A DNA stretch of 64,000 nt from Luteibacter rhizovicinus (GTDB lineage Bacteria > Pseudomonadota > Gammaproteobacteria > Xanthomonadales > Rhodanobacteraceae). Below, in pieces: positions 34,945-43,557 of this stretch (the first letter of the stretch is position 1; each line of letters opens with the position of its first letter). The stretch lies in NCBI RefSeq assembly GCF_004342265.1, contig NZ_SMCS01000003.1:62001-126000 (forward strand), given 5' to 3'. Both the position numbers and the translations under genes were made by a program. The notes beneath the pieces were generated by a model. It had not been told where the DNA came from, searched no databases, and saw only the letters and a list, made by a program, of their open reading frames with translations.

Positions 34945-35004
34945 ACCACGCCCGAATAAGCCCCAGCCCACCCTACGGGACTCCTCCACTATCCTTACCA
35001 CCCC

Positions 35005-35781
35005 ATGACCAAACCCATCGCACTCACCATCGCCGGCTCCGACTCCGGCGGCGGGGCAGGCATTCAGGCCGACCTGAAAACCTTCCACGCCCGCGGCGTG
35101 CACGGTCTCAGTGCCATCGCCGCCATCACGTCGCAGAACACCCGCGGCGTCACGGCCGTCCATACCGTCCCGCTGGCGCACATCCGTAGCCAGCTCGATG
35201 CCGTGTTCGACGACTTCTCCATCGGTGCGGTGAAGACCGGCATGCTCGGCAGCGCGGCGGTTACCCGGCTGGTGGCGAAGGAAATGCGTCGTCGCGAACC
35301 CGCGTGGCTGGTGGTCGACCCGGTGATGATCGCCTCCAGCGGCGCGCGACTGCTGGCCGCCGACGCGATCGACGCCATGGTGAATGCGCTGATTCCGCTC
35401 GCCGATGTGCTCACGCCCAACCTGCCGGAAGCCGAAGCGCTGCTGGGCATCCCTATTCGCAAGCCCGGCGATTTCGACGCGGCCGGTGCGGCACTGCTTG
35501 CCCTCGGCGCGAAGTCCGTCCTCCTCAAAGGAGGCCACGCCAGCGGCCGGGAAGTGGTCGACCGCTTCTACGACGAGCGCGGCGTCATGACCCTCCGCCA
35601 CCCCCGCTTCAAGCGCGAAGGTCACGGCAGCGGCTGCACTCTGGCCTCCGCCATCGCCGCGGAGCTGGCGAAGGGCAAGACACCCCGCGCCGCCGTGCGC
35701 GCCGCCATCGCCTATGTGCAGCGCGCCTTCGCAAATAGCTACAAACCCGGCGGCGGCGACCTGTACGTCCTCGGGCATTGA
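35005..35781 (+). CDS. thiD: Hydroxymethylpyrimidine/phosphomethylpyrimidine kinase
   Basis: A 258-aa ribokinase-fold enzyme making HMP-pyrophosphate for thiamine. Motifs: TIAGSDSGGGAGIQADLKTF (substrate loop), QNTRGV, AVKTGMLG, VVDPVM and the anion-hole HGSGCTLASAIAAELAKG. Length is standard. No thiamine riboswitch was found upstream. Confidence 0.95.
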   Translation: MTKPIALTIAGSDSGGGAGIQADLKTFHARGVHGLSAIAAITSQNTRGVTAVHTVPLAHIRSQLDAVFDDFSIGAVKTGMLGSAAVTRLVAKEMRRREPAWLVVDPVMIASSGARLLAADAIDAMVNALIPLADVLTPNLPEAEALLGIPIRKPGDFDAAGAALLALGAKSVLLKGGHASGREVVDRFYDERGVMTLRHPRFKREGHGSGCTLASAIAAELAKGKTPRAAVRAAIAYVQRAFANSYKPGGGDLYVLGH

Positions 35782-35832
35782 CCCGGAGTATCCTAAGCCG
35801 CATCTGAAGCACGACACCCAAGAGTCTTCGCC

Positions 35833-36786
35833 ATGAATTTCCTCGGGCCGCGATTCATCGCCCTGTACCTGCTGATCCTGTTCACGCTGTGCGTGCTGGT
35901 CATCCACCTGCGCGGACGCTCGCGGCTGCGCTTCGACCGCCAGCTGGTCGATCATTCGGCGATCTTCGCGCCGTACAACCTGCTGATGTACGCCTTCTCG
36001 GCGGTCCCCGCACGTCCGATCCTCGATCGCGCCGGCTTCCCCCAGCTCGACCTTCTGCAGCAGAACTGGCAGGCCATCCGCGAAGAGGCCATGCACCTGT
36101 TCGACGAGGGTTTCATCCGCGCCGCGGAAAAGCACAACGACGCCAGCTTCAATTCGTTCTTCAAACAGGGCTGGAAGCGCTTCTACCTGAAGTGGTACGG
36201 CGAGCCGCTCGCGTCGGCCGAGACGCTGTGCCCGAAGACGGTCGAACTCCTGAACTCGATCCCCAGCGTGAAGGCGGCGATGTTCGCGCTGCTGCCGCCG
36301 GGAAGCAAACTCAATCCGCACCGCGATCCGTTCGCCGGTTCGCTGCGTTATCACCTCGGCCTGATCACGCCGAACTCCGACGAGTGCCGCATCTTCGTCG
36401 ACGGCGAGATGCATGCATGGCGCGATGGCAAGGACGTCGTATTCGACGAAACCTATGTGCACTGGGCGGAGAATCTTACCGACCAGACCCGCGTCATCCT
36501 GTTCGCCGATGTGGAACGCCCGTTGCGCAGCAGCCTGATGACACGGATAAACAAACGCGTCGGCGCCTTCATGGGTTCGATCACCGCTTCGCCGAACAGC
36601 GACGACGGCAAGGAACAGGTCGGTTTCGTCAATCGCATGTTCGCGGTCAACAAGCGCGGCCGCGAACGTAGCCGACGCTTCAAGAAGGCTTACCCGAAGC
36701 TGTTCCGCATCACCAAGTACATCGGCATCCTGCTGTTGATCTGGCTGGTCTTCCTCGCGCCCTACCCGTTCTTCCGCGGCCACTGA
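35833..36786 (+). CDS. Aspartyl/asparaginyl beta-hydroxylase family protein, LpxO-like
   Basis: A 317-aa membrane-associated Fe(II)/2-oxoglutarate dioxygenase. Transmembrane helices lie at the N-terminus (FIALYLLILFTLCVLVIHL) and the C-terminus (IGILLLIWLVFLAPYPFF). The iron ligands are likely the His and Asp of NPHRDPF and the His of ETYVHWAENLTDQTRVI. LpxO members 2-hydroxylate lipid A acyl chains. The start follows a weak site. The next gene begins 8 bp downstream. Confidence 0.85.
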   Translation: MNFLGPRFIALYLLILFTLCVLVIHLRGRSRLRFDRQLVDHSAIFAPYNLLMYAFSAVPARPILDRAGFPQLDLLQQNWQAIREEAMHLFDEGFIRAAEKHNDASFNSFFKQGWKRFYLKWYGEPLASAETLCPKTVELLNSIPSVKAAMFALLPPGSKLNPHRDPFAGSLRYHLGLITPNSDECRIFVDGEMHAWRDGKDVVFDETYVHWAENLTDQTRVILFADVERPLRSSLMTRINKRVGAFMGSITASPNSDDGKEQVGFVNRMFAVNKRGRERSRRFKKAYPKLFRITKYIGILLLIWLVFLAPYPFFRGH

Positions 36787-36793
36787 GCCCGTC

Positions 36794-37696
36794 ATGGCGC
36801 GAACGGCGGCGGAACAACTTTTCCATCCGCTGCGTGCGCGCCTGACACGACTGGCGTGGCGCATGCTCGGTTCCGTGGACGACGCCGAGGACATCGTGCA
36901 GGAGGCATGGCTGCGCTGGCATACACAGGATGTCGCGAACGTCGAATCCGCCGAGGCATGGCTGGTCACCGCCACCACGCGCCTGGCACTGGATCGCCTG
37001 CGCCGCGCGAAACTCGAACGCGCGGACTATCCCGGCCGCTGGCTGGCGGAACCCTGGGTCGCGGCCAACGATGGCGTCGACGCTTCGCCCGAGGATCGCC
37101 TCGAACGCGCGGAGACCTTGTCGACCTCCTACATCGCGCTCCTGGAACGCCTGGGTGCCGAAGAACGTGCCGCGTTCCTGCTCCACGATATTTTCGATCT
37201 CGACTATCCCGCCATCGCCACGATGATCGGGCGGTCGGAGGCAGCGTGTCGACAACGCGTTCATCGCGCACGCACGCGTCTGCAAACCGAACGGGCCGGC
37301 CGTACTATCGATAACGATACCAAGCGCCGTCTGCTGGAAAGGTTCGCGGCGGCGATCGCCGATCCAACGGAAGAAACGCTGGGACGCCTGCTGGCGGACA
37401 ATGCGACGCTGATCGGCGATGGCGGCGGCATCCGTCGCTCGGTGCTGCGTCCGTTGCATGGCGCCATGCGCATCCTGGCCATGTACGAACGCATCGCCGC
37501 GTTCGCACCGGGTGCGGACACAACCATCGCCGATCTGCGCGGCGAACCGGTACTGCTGACCTGGCGGGACGGCGAGCTTTACGCGGCGACATGGATCGAG
37601 TCCGACGACGAACGCATCCACTCCGTTCGCAGCGTGCTCAACCCGGAAAAGCTTCGTCGACTGGAAGCTTTCCTGCGCTCCGCGCAAAGCACATAA
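36794..37696 (+). CDS. ECF41-family sigma factor with SnoaL-like C-terminal domain
   Basis: A 300-aa extracytoplasmic-function sigma factor. Sigma region 2 (RMLGSVDDAEDIVQEAWLRW) and region 4 (LDYPAIATMIGRSEAACRQR) are clear. The ECF41 signatures are present: a WLAEP linker near residues 83-87, DGGG at 209-212 and NPEKL at 283-287. The C-terminal SnoaL-like domain acts as a built-in control module in this family, replacing a separate anti-sigma factor. ECF41 genes usually sit beside a carboxymuconolactone decarboxylase-like or oxidoreductase gene; one such gene is 1.2 kb away on the other strand. Confidence 0.9.
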   Translation: MARTAAEQLFHPLRARLTRLAWRMLGSVDDAEDIVQEAWLRWHTQDVANVESAEAWLVTATTRLALDRLRRAKLERADYPGRWLAEPWVAANDGVDASPEDRLERAETLSTSYIALLERLGAEERAAFLLHDIFDLDYPAIATMIGRSEAACRQRVHRARTRLQTERAGRTIDNDTKRRLLERFAAAIADPTEETLGRLLADNATLIGDGGGIRRSVLRPLHGAMRILAMYERIAAFAPGADTTIADLRGEPVLLTWRDGELYAATWIESDDERIHSVRSVLNPEKLRRLEAFLRSAQST

Positions 37697-37697
37697 A

Positions 37698-37724
37698 AAA
37701 AGGGACGCCGAGGCGCCCCTTTCT
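37698..37724. terminator. Bidirectional terminator between ECF41 and icd
   Basis: Stem AAAGGG-CGCC with complement and one mismatch, with A-rich and T-rich flanks. Convergent genes end on both sides. Confidence 0.7.
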
Positions 37725-37741
37725 TCAGGCACGACCGGCGA

Positions 37742-38758
37742 TTACGCCGAAGCGCGAATGCGCTCGACCAGTGCGTCGGCGAACGTGTCCGTGGTGCCCT
37801 TGCCGCCGAGATCCGGCGTGACGCGATCGCGCGCATCGATCGTCTCGCGGATGGCGTTACGCAGACGCGTGCCCTTGGCGACCATGTCGAGGTGATCGAG
37901 CATGTCGGCGGCGGCCAGCAGCAGCGCGCAGGGATTGGCCTTCTTCTGGCCGGCGATATCGGGGGCCGAACCGTGCACCGCTTCGAAAATCGCCGCTTCG
38001 GCACCGATGTTCGCGCCCGGAGCCAGACCCAGGCCACCGACCAGACCGGCGCACAGATCGGACAGGATGTCGCCGAACAGGTTGGTCGTCACGATGACGT
38101 CGAACTGGTACGGGTTCATCACCAGCTGCATGCAGGTGTTGTCCACGATCATCTCGTTGAACTCGATGTCCGCGTATTCCTTGGCCACTTCACGCGCGAC
38201 GTTCAGGAACAGGCCCGAGCTCGTCTTCATGATGTTGGCTTTGTGCACGGCCGTGATCTTCTTGCGGCCCTTGCTGCGTGCCATTTCGAACGCGTAGCGG
38301 ACGATGCGCTCGCTGCCCTTGCGCGTGTTGCGGATGATCGACTGGGCGACCTGGCCGTCCTCGGACAGCGTCTGGCCTTCGGCGAGGTACGCGCCTTCGG
38401 TGTTTTCACGCACCGTGATGATGTCGATGTTCTCGTAACGCGCTTTGGTGCCCGGGAAGCTGATCGCCGGACGCACGTTGGCGTACAGGTCGAACTTGCG
38501 GCGCAGCGTGACGTTGATCGAGGTGAAGCCACCGCCGATCGGCGTGGTCAGGGGGCCCTTGAGCGCGACCTTGTGCTTCGCGATGGCGTCGACCGTGGCT
38601 TCGGGCAGGAGGTCGCCGAGCTTGTCCAGCGCGACCATGCCGGCTTCGACGTAGTCGTATACGAGACCGCAGTCGAGCGCGTCGAGGCAACGGATGGTGG
38701 CATCCATGATCTCGGGGCCGATGCCGTCGCCGGGGATAACGGCAATGGTCTTGCTCAT
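37742..38758 (-). CDS. NAD-dependent isocitrate dehydrogenase
   Basis: A 338-aa TCA-cycle enzyme of the beta-decarboxylating dehydrogenase family. VIPGDGIGPEIMDA, the substrate loop VRENTEGAYLAEGQ, the Tyr/Lys region TAVHKANIMK, DNTCMQLVMNP and VHGSAPDIAGQ are diagnostic. The length and the INVTLRRKFDLYANVRP segment match the short NAD-type IDH of xanthomonads rather than the NADP enzyme. The ATG follows GGAG. Confidence 0.93.
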   Translation of the reverse strand: MSKTIAVIPGDGIGPEIMDATIRCLDALDCGLVYDYVEAGMVALDKLGDLLPEATVDAIAKHKVALKGPLTTPIGGGFTSINVTLRRKFDLYANVRPAISFPGTKARYENIDIITVRENTEGAYLAEGQTLSEDGQVAQSIIRNTRKGSERIVRYAFEMARSKGRKKITAVHKANIMKTSSGLFLNVAREVAKEYADIEFNEMIVDNTCMQLVMNPYQFDVIVTTNLFGDILSDLCAGLVGGLGLAPGANIGAEAAIFEAVHGSAPDIAGQKKANPCALLLAAADMLDHLDMVAKGTRLRNAIRETIDARDRVTPDLGGKGTTDTFADALVERIRASA

Positions 38759-38895
38759 AGGGGAACTCCTGGGAAGCTGAACGCGGGGAAGCGCGCGGAG
38801 GGGCGCGCGAGCGAGAAAAATCGCCCAATTATCGGCGATCTTGGGTTCAACTCACAAGTTTTCCCGGGGAGACTGGGGCTAGCGCCCCATCGCGC

Positions 38896-39276
38896 TTAAG
38901 CGTGATCCGCGCAAACCGCCGCGTCGCCCTGCCCGCCTTCCAGCGAATCGAGAAAGTCCACCGCGCGGCGCAGGTGGGGAATCACGATGGAGCCGCCGAC
39001 GACGAGGCCGACGCTGAACACTTCGAAGAATTCGGCGCGGTTGACGCCCGCTTCCTTGCACTGGGCCACGTGATAGCTGATGCAGTCGTCGCAGCGCAGG
39101 ACCATGGAGGCCACCAGGCCCAGCATTTCCTTCGTCTTCACATCCAGCGCGCCTTCGCGGTACGTCTGGGTATCCAGCGCGAAGAATCGGCGGACGACCT
39201 GATTGTCCTCCGCCAGGATGCGCTCGTTCATGCGCTTGCGGAAATCGGTGAACTCCGAGAGGCGGTCGTCGCTCAT
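38896..39276 (-). CDS. Carboxymuconolactone decarboxylase/AhpD-like protein
   Basis: A 126-aa alkylhydroperoxidase-fold protein. The redox CxxC motif is in LRCDDCISYHV, with a nearby conserved His; this supports a peroxidase or disulfide reductase rather than a lactone decarboxylase. Its ATG overlaps the glutaredoxin stop by one base (TGATG), so the two are coupled. Confidence 0.87.
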   Translation of the reverse strand: MSDDRLSEFTDFRKRMNERILAEDNQVVRRFFALDTQTYREGALDVKTKEMLGLVASMVLRCDDCISYHVAQCKEAGVNRAEFFEVFSVGLVVGGSIVIPHLRRAVDFLDSLEGGQGDAAVCADHA

Positions 39277-39545
39277 CAGCCGGCGACCTCGAGGATTTCC
39301 GCCAGCTTGCCGCTACGGTCCGCAGCCACCAGATCGTCGAAACCGCCAATGTGCTGGTCGTTGACGAAGATCTGCGGCACGGTACGGCGGCCGCCGCTAC
39401 GGGTCAGCATCGCGTCGCGCTGCGCCGGGTCAGTGTCGATGCGCACCTCGCTCCACTCCAGCCCTTTGGACTTGAGCAGGTTCTTGGCGGCAACGCAGTA
39501 CGGGCAGACAGCGGTCGAATAGATGGTGATCTCGGGGTTAGCCAC
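39276..39545 (-). CDS. grxC: Glutaredoxin 3
   Basis: An 89-aa dithiol glutaredoxin with active site CPYC (AVCPYCVAAKNLL) and TVPQIFVNDQHIGGFDDL for glutathione binding. The start is a GTG at 39545 after CTGGAGAAG; a longer N-terminal reading is not coding. Likely reduces the partner AhpD-like protein. Confidence 0.93.
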   Translation of the reverse strand: MANPEITIYSTAVCPYCVAAKNLLKSKGLEWSEVRIDTDPAQRDAMLTRSGGRRTVPQIFVNDQHIGGFDDLVAADRSGKLAEILEVAG

Positions 39546-39720
39546 AGGCTTCTCCAGATGGGACTGGTGGCCAAGATGTAGTTGCGGGCTAACTATTGCA
39601 AGCCCGAATCGCGAACCTCCGGCCGGGATGACGGTCCAAGGCCCGGGCGAAGCGGCCGGATCGCCGAACGGTCCGTGAACGGACTCGAATGCAGACACGA
39701 GTGGTATCGTCTAAGGACCT

Positions 39721-41352
39721 ATGCGCAACGCTCTCCAACGCCTCTTTTTCACCCTGGCAGCCGCCGCCATCCCCCTCACGGCGGGAGCGCAGGATGAAGT
39801 CCGCCTGCCCGACCTCGGCAGTTCCGCCAATGCCCTGCTGAGCCCCCGCGAAGCCGACGAATACGGCGCGGGCATGCTGCGTCAGATGCACGCGCTCGAC
39901 ATGGTCCTAGACGACGCGCTGCTCGATCAGTACATCAACGATCTCGGTTTCCGGCTCGTCGCTTCCAGCGACAGGCCGAAGGACAAATTCTCGTTCTTCA
40001 TCGTGCGGGACAACCAGATCAATGCGTTCGCGGCGCCCGGCGGCTATATCGGCGTCAATTCCGGCCTGATCGCGATTACCGACAGCGAAAGCGAGCTGGC
40101 GGGCGTCATTGCCCACGAAATCGGCCATATCACGCAGAACCATCTCTATCGCGCCTTCGAGGATTCGAAGAAGAACGGCCCGCTGATGGCCCTGATCCTG
40201 CTCGGCGCGATCGCGGCGGGCGCGGGATCGCATAGCGGCGACGCGGCGCCGGCCGTTCTGATGGGTGGACAGAGCCTGCTGATGCAGCGCTCGATCAACT
40301 TCACCCGCAAGGACGAAACCGAAGCGGACCGCGTCGGTATCCAGACGCTGGCCAATGCCGGCTTCAATCCGGAAGCCATGGCGGGCTTCTTCGAACGCAT
40401 GCAGGACACGATGCGCACCGGCGCCGGCGCCAGCGAGGACGCCGTGCCGGAATTCCTCCAGACCCATCCGGTCACCATGAACCGTATCAGCGACGCCAAA
40501 GCCCGCGCCCGCGTCCTCGAAACCCAGCTGGCGCAGCGGCCCCGGCAGCCGACGCTGGACAAGGCCACCTGGGAAAAAAGCACCGCGCCGGTCATTTATG
40601 TGCAGGATCCGACGAAAATCCTGGCGGGCGGCAAGGTGGTGCAACGCAACGGCCCGGGCGATACCTACGCCCTGATGCGCGAACGGGCGCGGGTGCTCTC
40701 CGGGGACGCACTGAGGCTCGCCACGTATTACGAGCAGAACCTGAAACACAAGGATTTCGACACCGCCGCCAACCGCTACGGTTACGCCCTGTCGCTGATC
40801 CGCACCAACCGTGGCACGCAGGCCGCCGGCCAGTTGCAGCCGCTGGTGGACGCCCAGCCGGACAGCGTCGTGCTGCGCCTGGCCATGGCCGATGCCTGGG
40901 TCGACGCGGGCCGTCGCGCCGACGCCATGATCATCTACAAGCAGTTGCACGCGAATTCGCCGCAGAATCGGGCAGTCGCGCTGGGTTACGCCCAGGCACT
41001 GGTGGCCACCGGGGCCAAGGATGCCTCTCGCCAGGCCGTCGCGATGCTGAAACCCATGCTCGACAACAGCGACGACCCCGAGCTTTACCGCACTTTCGGC
41101 CGGGCCAGCGAGCTTGCCGGGGACAATATCCGCGCCTCCGAGGCCTATGCGGACAGCGCTTACCTCTCCGGCCGGCCGTTTGATGCCATGGAACAGCTGC
41201 GCCGGCTGCTCAAGCGCGACGACCTGGATTACTACCAAAGATCCCGTATACAGGCCCGGATCAGCGATCTGACGCCACTTCTACTGGAACTTCGCAAGCG
41301 TCGCATACAGACTGACGACAATCCGGACGGTCGTGGCCAGCAAGGAATGTGA
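39721..41352 (+). CDS. bepA: Periplasmic M48 metalloprotease with TPR repeats, BepA-like
   Basis: A 543-aa outer-membrane quality-control protease. Signal peptide 1-23 (ends LTAGA), M48 peptidase with zinc site HEIGH at 132-136 and the third ligand in DETEADRVG near residue 200. C-terminal TPR-like helices begin near residue 330. BepA degrades stalled LptD and BamA substrates. An AAGGA site precedes the ATG. Confidence 0.92.
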   Translation: MRNALQRLFFTLAAAAIPLTAGAQDEVRLPDLGSSANALLSPREADEYGAGMLRQMHALDMVLDDALLDQYINDLGFRLVASSDRPKDKFSFFIVRDNQINAFAAPGGYIGVNSGLIAITDSESELAGVIAHEIGHITQNHLYRAFEDSKKNGPLMALILLGAIAAGAGSHSGDAAPAVLMGGQSLLMQRSINFTRKDETEADRVGIQTLANAGFNPEAMAGFFERMQDTMRTGAGASEDAVPEFLQTHPVTMNRISDAKARARVLETQLAQRPRQPTLDKATWEKSTAPVIYVQDPTKILAGGKVVQRNGPGDTYALMRERARVLSGDALRLATYYEQNLKHKDFDTAANRYGYALSLIRTNRGTQAAGQLQPLVDAQPDSVVLRLAMADAWVDAGRRADAMIIYKQLHANSPQNRAVALGYAQALVATGAKDASRQAVAMLKPMLDNSDDPELYRTFGRASELAGDNIRASEAYADSAYLSGRPFDAMEQLRRLLKRDDLDYYQRSRIQARISDLTPLLLELRKRRIQTDDNPDGRGQQGM

Positions 41353-41355
41353 GAA

Positions 41356-41400
41356 CTGTCATTGCCATGTAACACAACCCGGCTGCAATAATACCGTCAC
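41356..41400 (+). promoter_or_regulatory. Two candidate Pho boxes upstream of phoB
   Basis: CTGTCAT-TGCC-ATGTAAC at 41356-41373 and CTGCAAT-AATA-CCGTCAC at 41383-41400 each have two 7-bp half-sites spaced by 4 bp, as in the PhoB consensus. Each matches about 13-14 of 18 positions. They suggest autoregulation. The second lies very close to the GTG start, so at least one may overlap the core promoter. Confidence 0.5.
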
Positions 41401-41419
41401 AGCCAACGAGCCTCCCCGA

Positions 41420-42109
41420 GTGCATAAGCGCATCCTGATCGTCGAAGACGAGGCATCGATACGCGACATGGTCGCCTTCGCCTTACGCAAGGCTGGCATG
41501 GACGCGGCACACGCCGCCGACGCCCGCACCGCCCAGCTCGCCATTTCCGAACGGGTTCCCGACCTCATCCTGCTCGACTGGATGCTGCCGGGCACCAGCG
41601 GACTGGAACTGGCCCGCCGTCTCCGCAAGGAAGAACTCAGCCGCGAGATCCCCATCATCATGCTCACCGCCCGCGGCGAGGAGATGGATCGCGTCAATGG
41701 CCTGGAAGCCGGAGTCGACGACTACGTCATCAAACCGTTCTCCACCCGCGAACTGATCGCCCGCATCAAGGCCGTGCTCAGACGCAGCCAGGGCGACGAC
41801 GGATCGGGCATGGTCGAACTCGGGGGACTGCGCATCGATGGACCTGCGCACCGCGTATTCGCGGGCGACGATGCCATCCCCATCGGTCCGACCGAATACC
41901 GCCTGCTGTTCTTTTTCATGACCCACCCGGAACGCGTCTACTCGCGCGCCCAGTTGCTCGATCATGTATGGGGCGGCAGCGTCTACGTAGAAGAGCGCAC
42001 CGTGGACGTCCATATTCGTCGCCTGCGCAAGACGCTCGAGCCGTGGAAGCTCGACGACATGGTGCAGACGGTACGTGGCGCCGGCTACCGGTTTTCCGCA
42101 AGCACCTGA
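41420..42109 (+). CDS. phoB: Phosphate-regulon response regulator PhoB
   Basis: A 229-aa OmpR/PhoB regulator. The GTG at 41420 gives (M)[17 protein letters not shown]. The receiver has Asp in [13 protein letters not shown] and Lys in [10 protein letters not shown]. The DNA-binding winged helix spans [20 protein letters not shown] to VRGAGYRFS. The phoR gene begins 27 bp downstream. Confidence 0.94.
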   Translation: MHKRILIVEDEASIRDMVAFALRKAGMDAAHAADARTAQLAISERVPDLILLDWMLPGTSGLELARRLRKEELSREIPIIMLTARGEEMDRVNGLEAGVDDYVIKPFSTRELIARIKAVLRRSQGDDGSGMVELGGLRIDGPAHRVFAGDDAIPIGPTEYRLLFFFMTHPERVYSRAQLLDHVWGGSVYVEERTVDVHIRRLRKTLEPWKLDDMVQTVRGAGYRFSAST

Positions 42110-42136
42110 GTTTCGGAAAATATCGGGCTGACGGCG

Positions 42137-43465
42137 ATGTCACGGCACGGTAAGGTGCCGTGGCCCATCCGCCTTTCGGTCATGCCCATGTCCTATCGTT
42201 TCGACAGCTCCCTGCGACTGCCCGCCCTTCTTATGGCGGCGCTTGCCGTCGGGGGTGTGGCGGGTGCGTTCGTCGACGCGCCGCTGGCGGGTGTGACCGT
42301 GGTCGCGCTGGCCGAAATCGTCGTACTGCTGTCGCGAATCCGTCATCGAAACCGGCCAATGATGGCCACGGCCCGCGCCGAGGCCGATCCGCAATATGAC
42401 CGTCTCATGACCCGAACCCGCCGTATCGCCTCCCAGTTGCGCGACCTTCGCAGCGCCGCCGGCACTTTGCCGGACGCTGTGGTCCTGCTGGACCAGGCGC
42501 GCCACGTGCGCTGGTTCAACCACGCGGCGGAAGAACTGCTGGGCCTTCGCCGCCCGACCGACCGCAGCCGCGACCTGCTGGACGTGCTGCGCAATTCGGA
42601 ACTGGCGGACTGGTTGACCGAAGGCGCGCGCGAACCGCTCAACGATGTCACGGCCCCCGGCCGGCCAAACCGTCATATCTCGGTCACGCTGCTGCCGTTC
42701 GGCAGCCGCCAGCGTTTGTTACTGGCCCGAGACACCAGTCATCTCACCCGGCTCGAACAGATTCGCCGCGATTTCGTGGCCAATGTTTCGCACGAGCTAC
42801 GCACGCCCCTCACGGTGATTCACGGTTACCTCGAACTGCTCGATCCGGAAGACATCCCGGAACTGGCTTCGGTGATCGACGAAATGCGCATCCAGTCCAA
42901 GCGCATGGGGCAGATCGTCGAAGACCTGCTGACGCTTTCGCGCCTGGAAACCCAGGACCACGTCGCCGAAGAGCAGGTCCAGATGACGCCGTTGCTGGCC
43001 ACGTTGCGCAAGGAAGCCGAAGCGCTGAGTCAGGGGCGCCACAAGATTGCACTCGAAGGTTCCATCGCGACCGACATCCTCGGTTCGCCGAAAGACCTGC
43101 ACAGCGCCTTCTCCAACCTGGTGAGCAACGCGGTTCGCTATACGCCCACCGGCGGACGCATCGACATTCGCTGGGAGCGTACCGCCCATGGCGCGACCTT
43201 CTCGGTCAAGGACAGCGGCTTCGGCATTCCGGCGTCGCATATCGCCCGGCTGACCGAGCGCTTCTATCGCGTGTCCTCCAGCCGGTCGCGCGACTCGGGC
43301 GGCACGGGCCTTGGTCTTTCCATCGTCAAGCACGTACTCAACCTGCATCAGGCCCGTCTCGAGATCGACAGCGAACCCGGCCAGGGCTCCACTTTCGCCT
43401 GCGTCTTCGGCACCGAACGCCTGCTGGACCCCGAGCGCGCCCACGATCTGCACCTGCATGGCTGA
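42137..43465 (+). CDS. phoR: Phosphate-sensing histidine kinase PhoR
   Basis: A 442-aa membrane kinase. Two N-terminal helices (residues 28-66), a PAS domain (PDAVVLLDQARHVRWFNHAA), the HisKA H-box FVANVSHELRTPL with His219, and HATPase motifs NLVSNAVRYTPTGG and GGTGLGLSIVKHV. An alternative ATG at 42182 is possible. It forms an operon with phoB and probably with ppk1. Confidence 0.93.
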   Translation: MSRHGKVPWPIRLSVMPMSYRFDSSLRLPALLMAALAVGGVAGAFVDAPLAGVTVVALAEIVVLLSRIRHRNRPMMATARAEADPQYDRLMTRTRRIASQLRDLRSAAGTLPDAVVLLDQARHVRWFNHAAEELLGLRRPTDRSRDLLDVLRNSELADWLTEGAREPLNDVTAPGRPNRHISVTLLPFGSRQRLLLARDTSHLTRLEQIRRDFVANVSHELRTPLTVIHGYLELLDPEDIPELASVIDEMRIQSKRMGQIVEDLLTLSRLETQDHVAEEQVQMTPLLATLRKEAEALSQGRHKIALEGSIATDILGSPKDLHSAFSNLVSNAVRYTPTGGRIDIRWERTAHGATFSVKDSGFGIPASHIARLTERFYRVSSSRSRDSGGTGLGLSIVKHVLNLHQARLEIDSEPGQGSTFACVFGTERLLDPERAHDLHLHG

Positions 43466-43557
43466 TTCGTGACTACGCCGTCCTTGCTGCGTTGCCACTT
43501 TCCGGCATGATGCAAACGCGCCACCATCGGCGTTTGTCACGCGGCGAAGTGGAACGA

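Noticed and set aside
34945-35004. Thiamine riboswitch before thiD
   Set aside because: The gap is short and contains no THI-box CTGAGA/ACCTGA-like pair.
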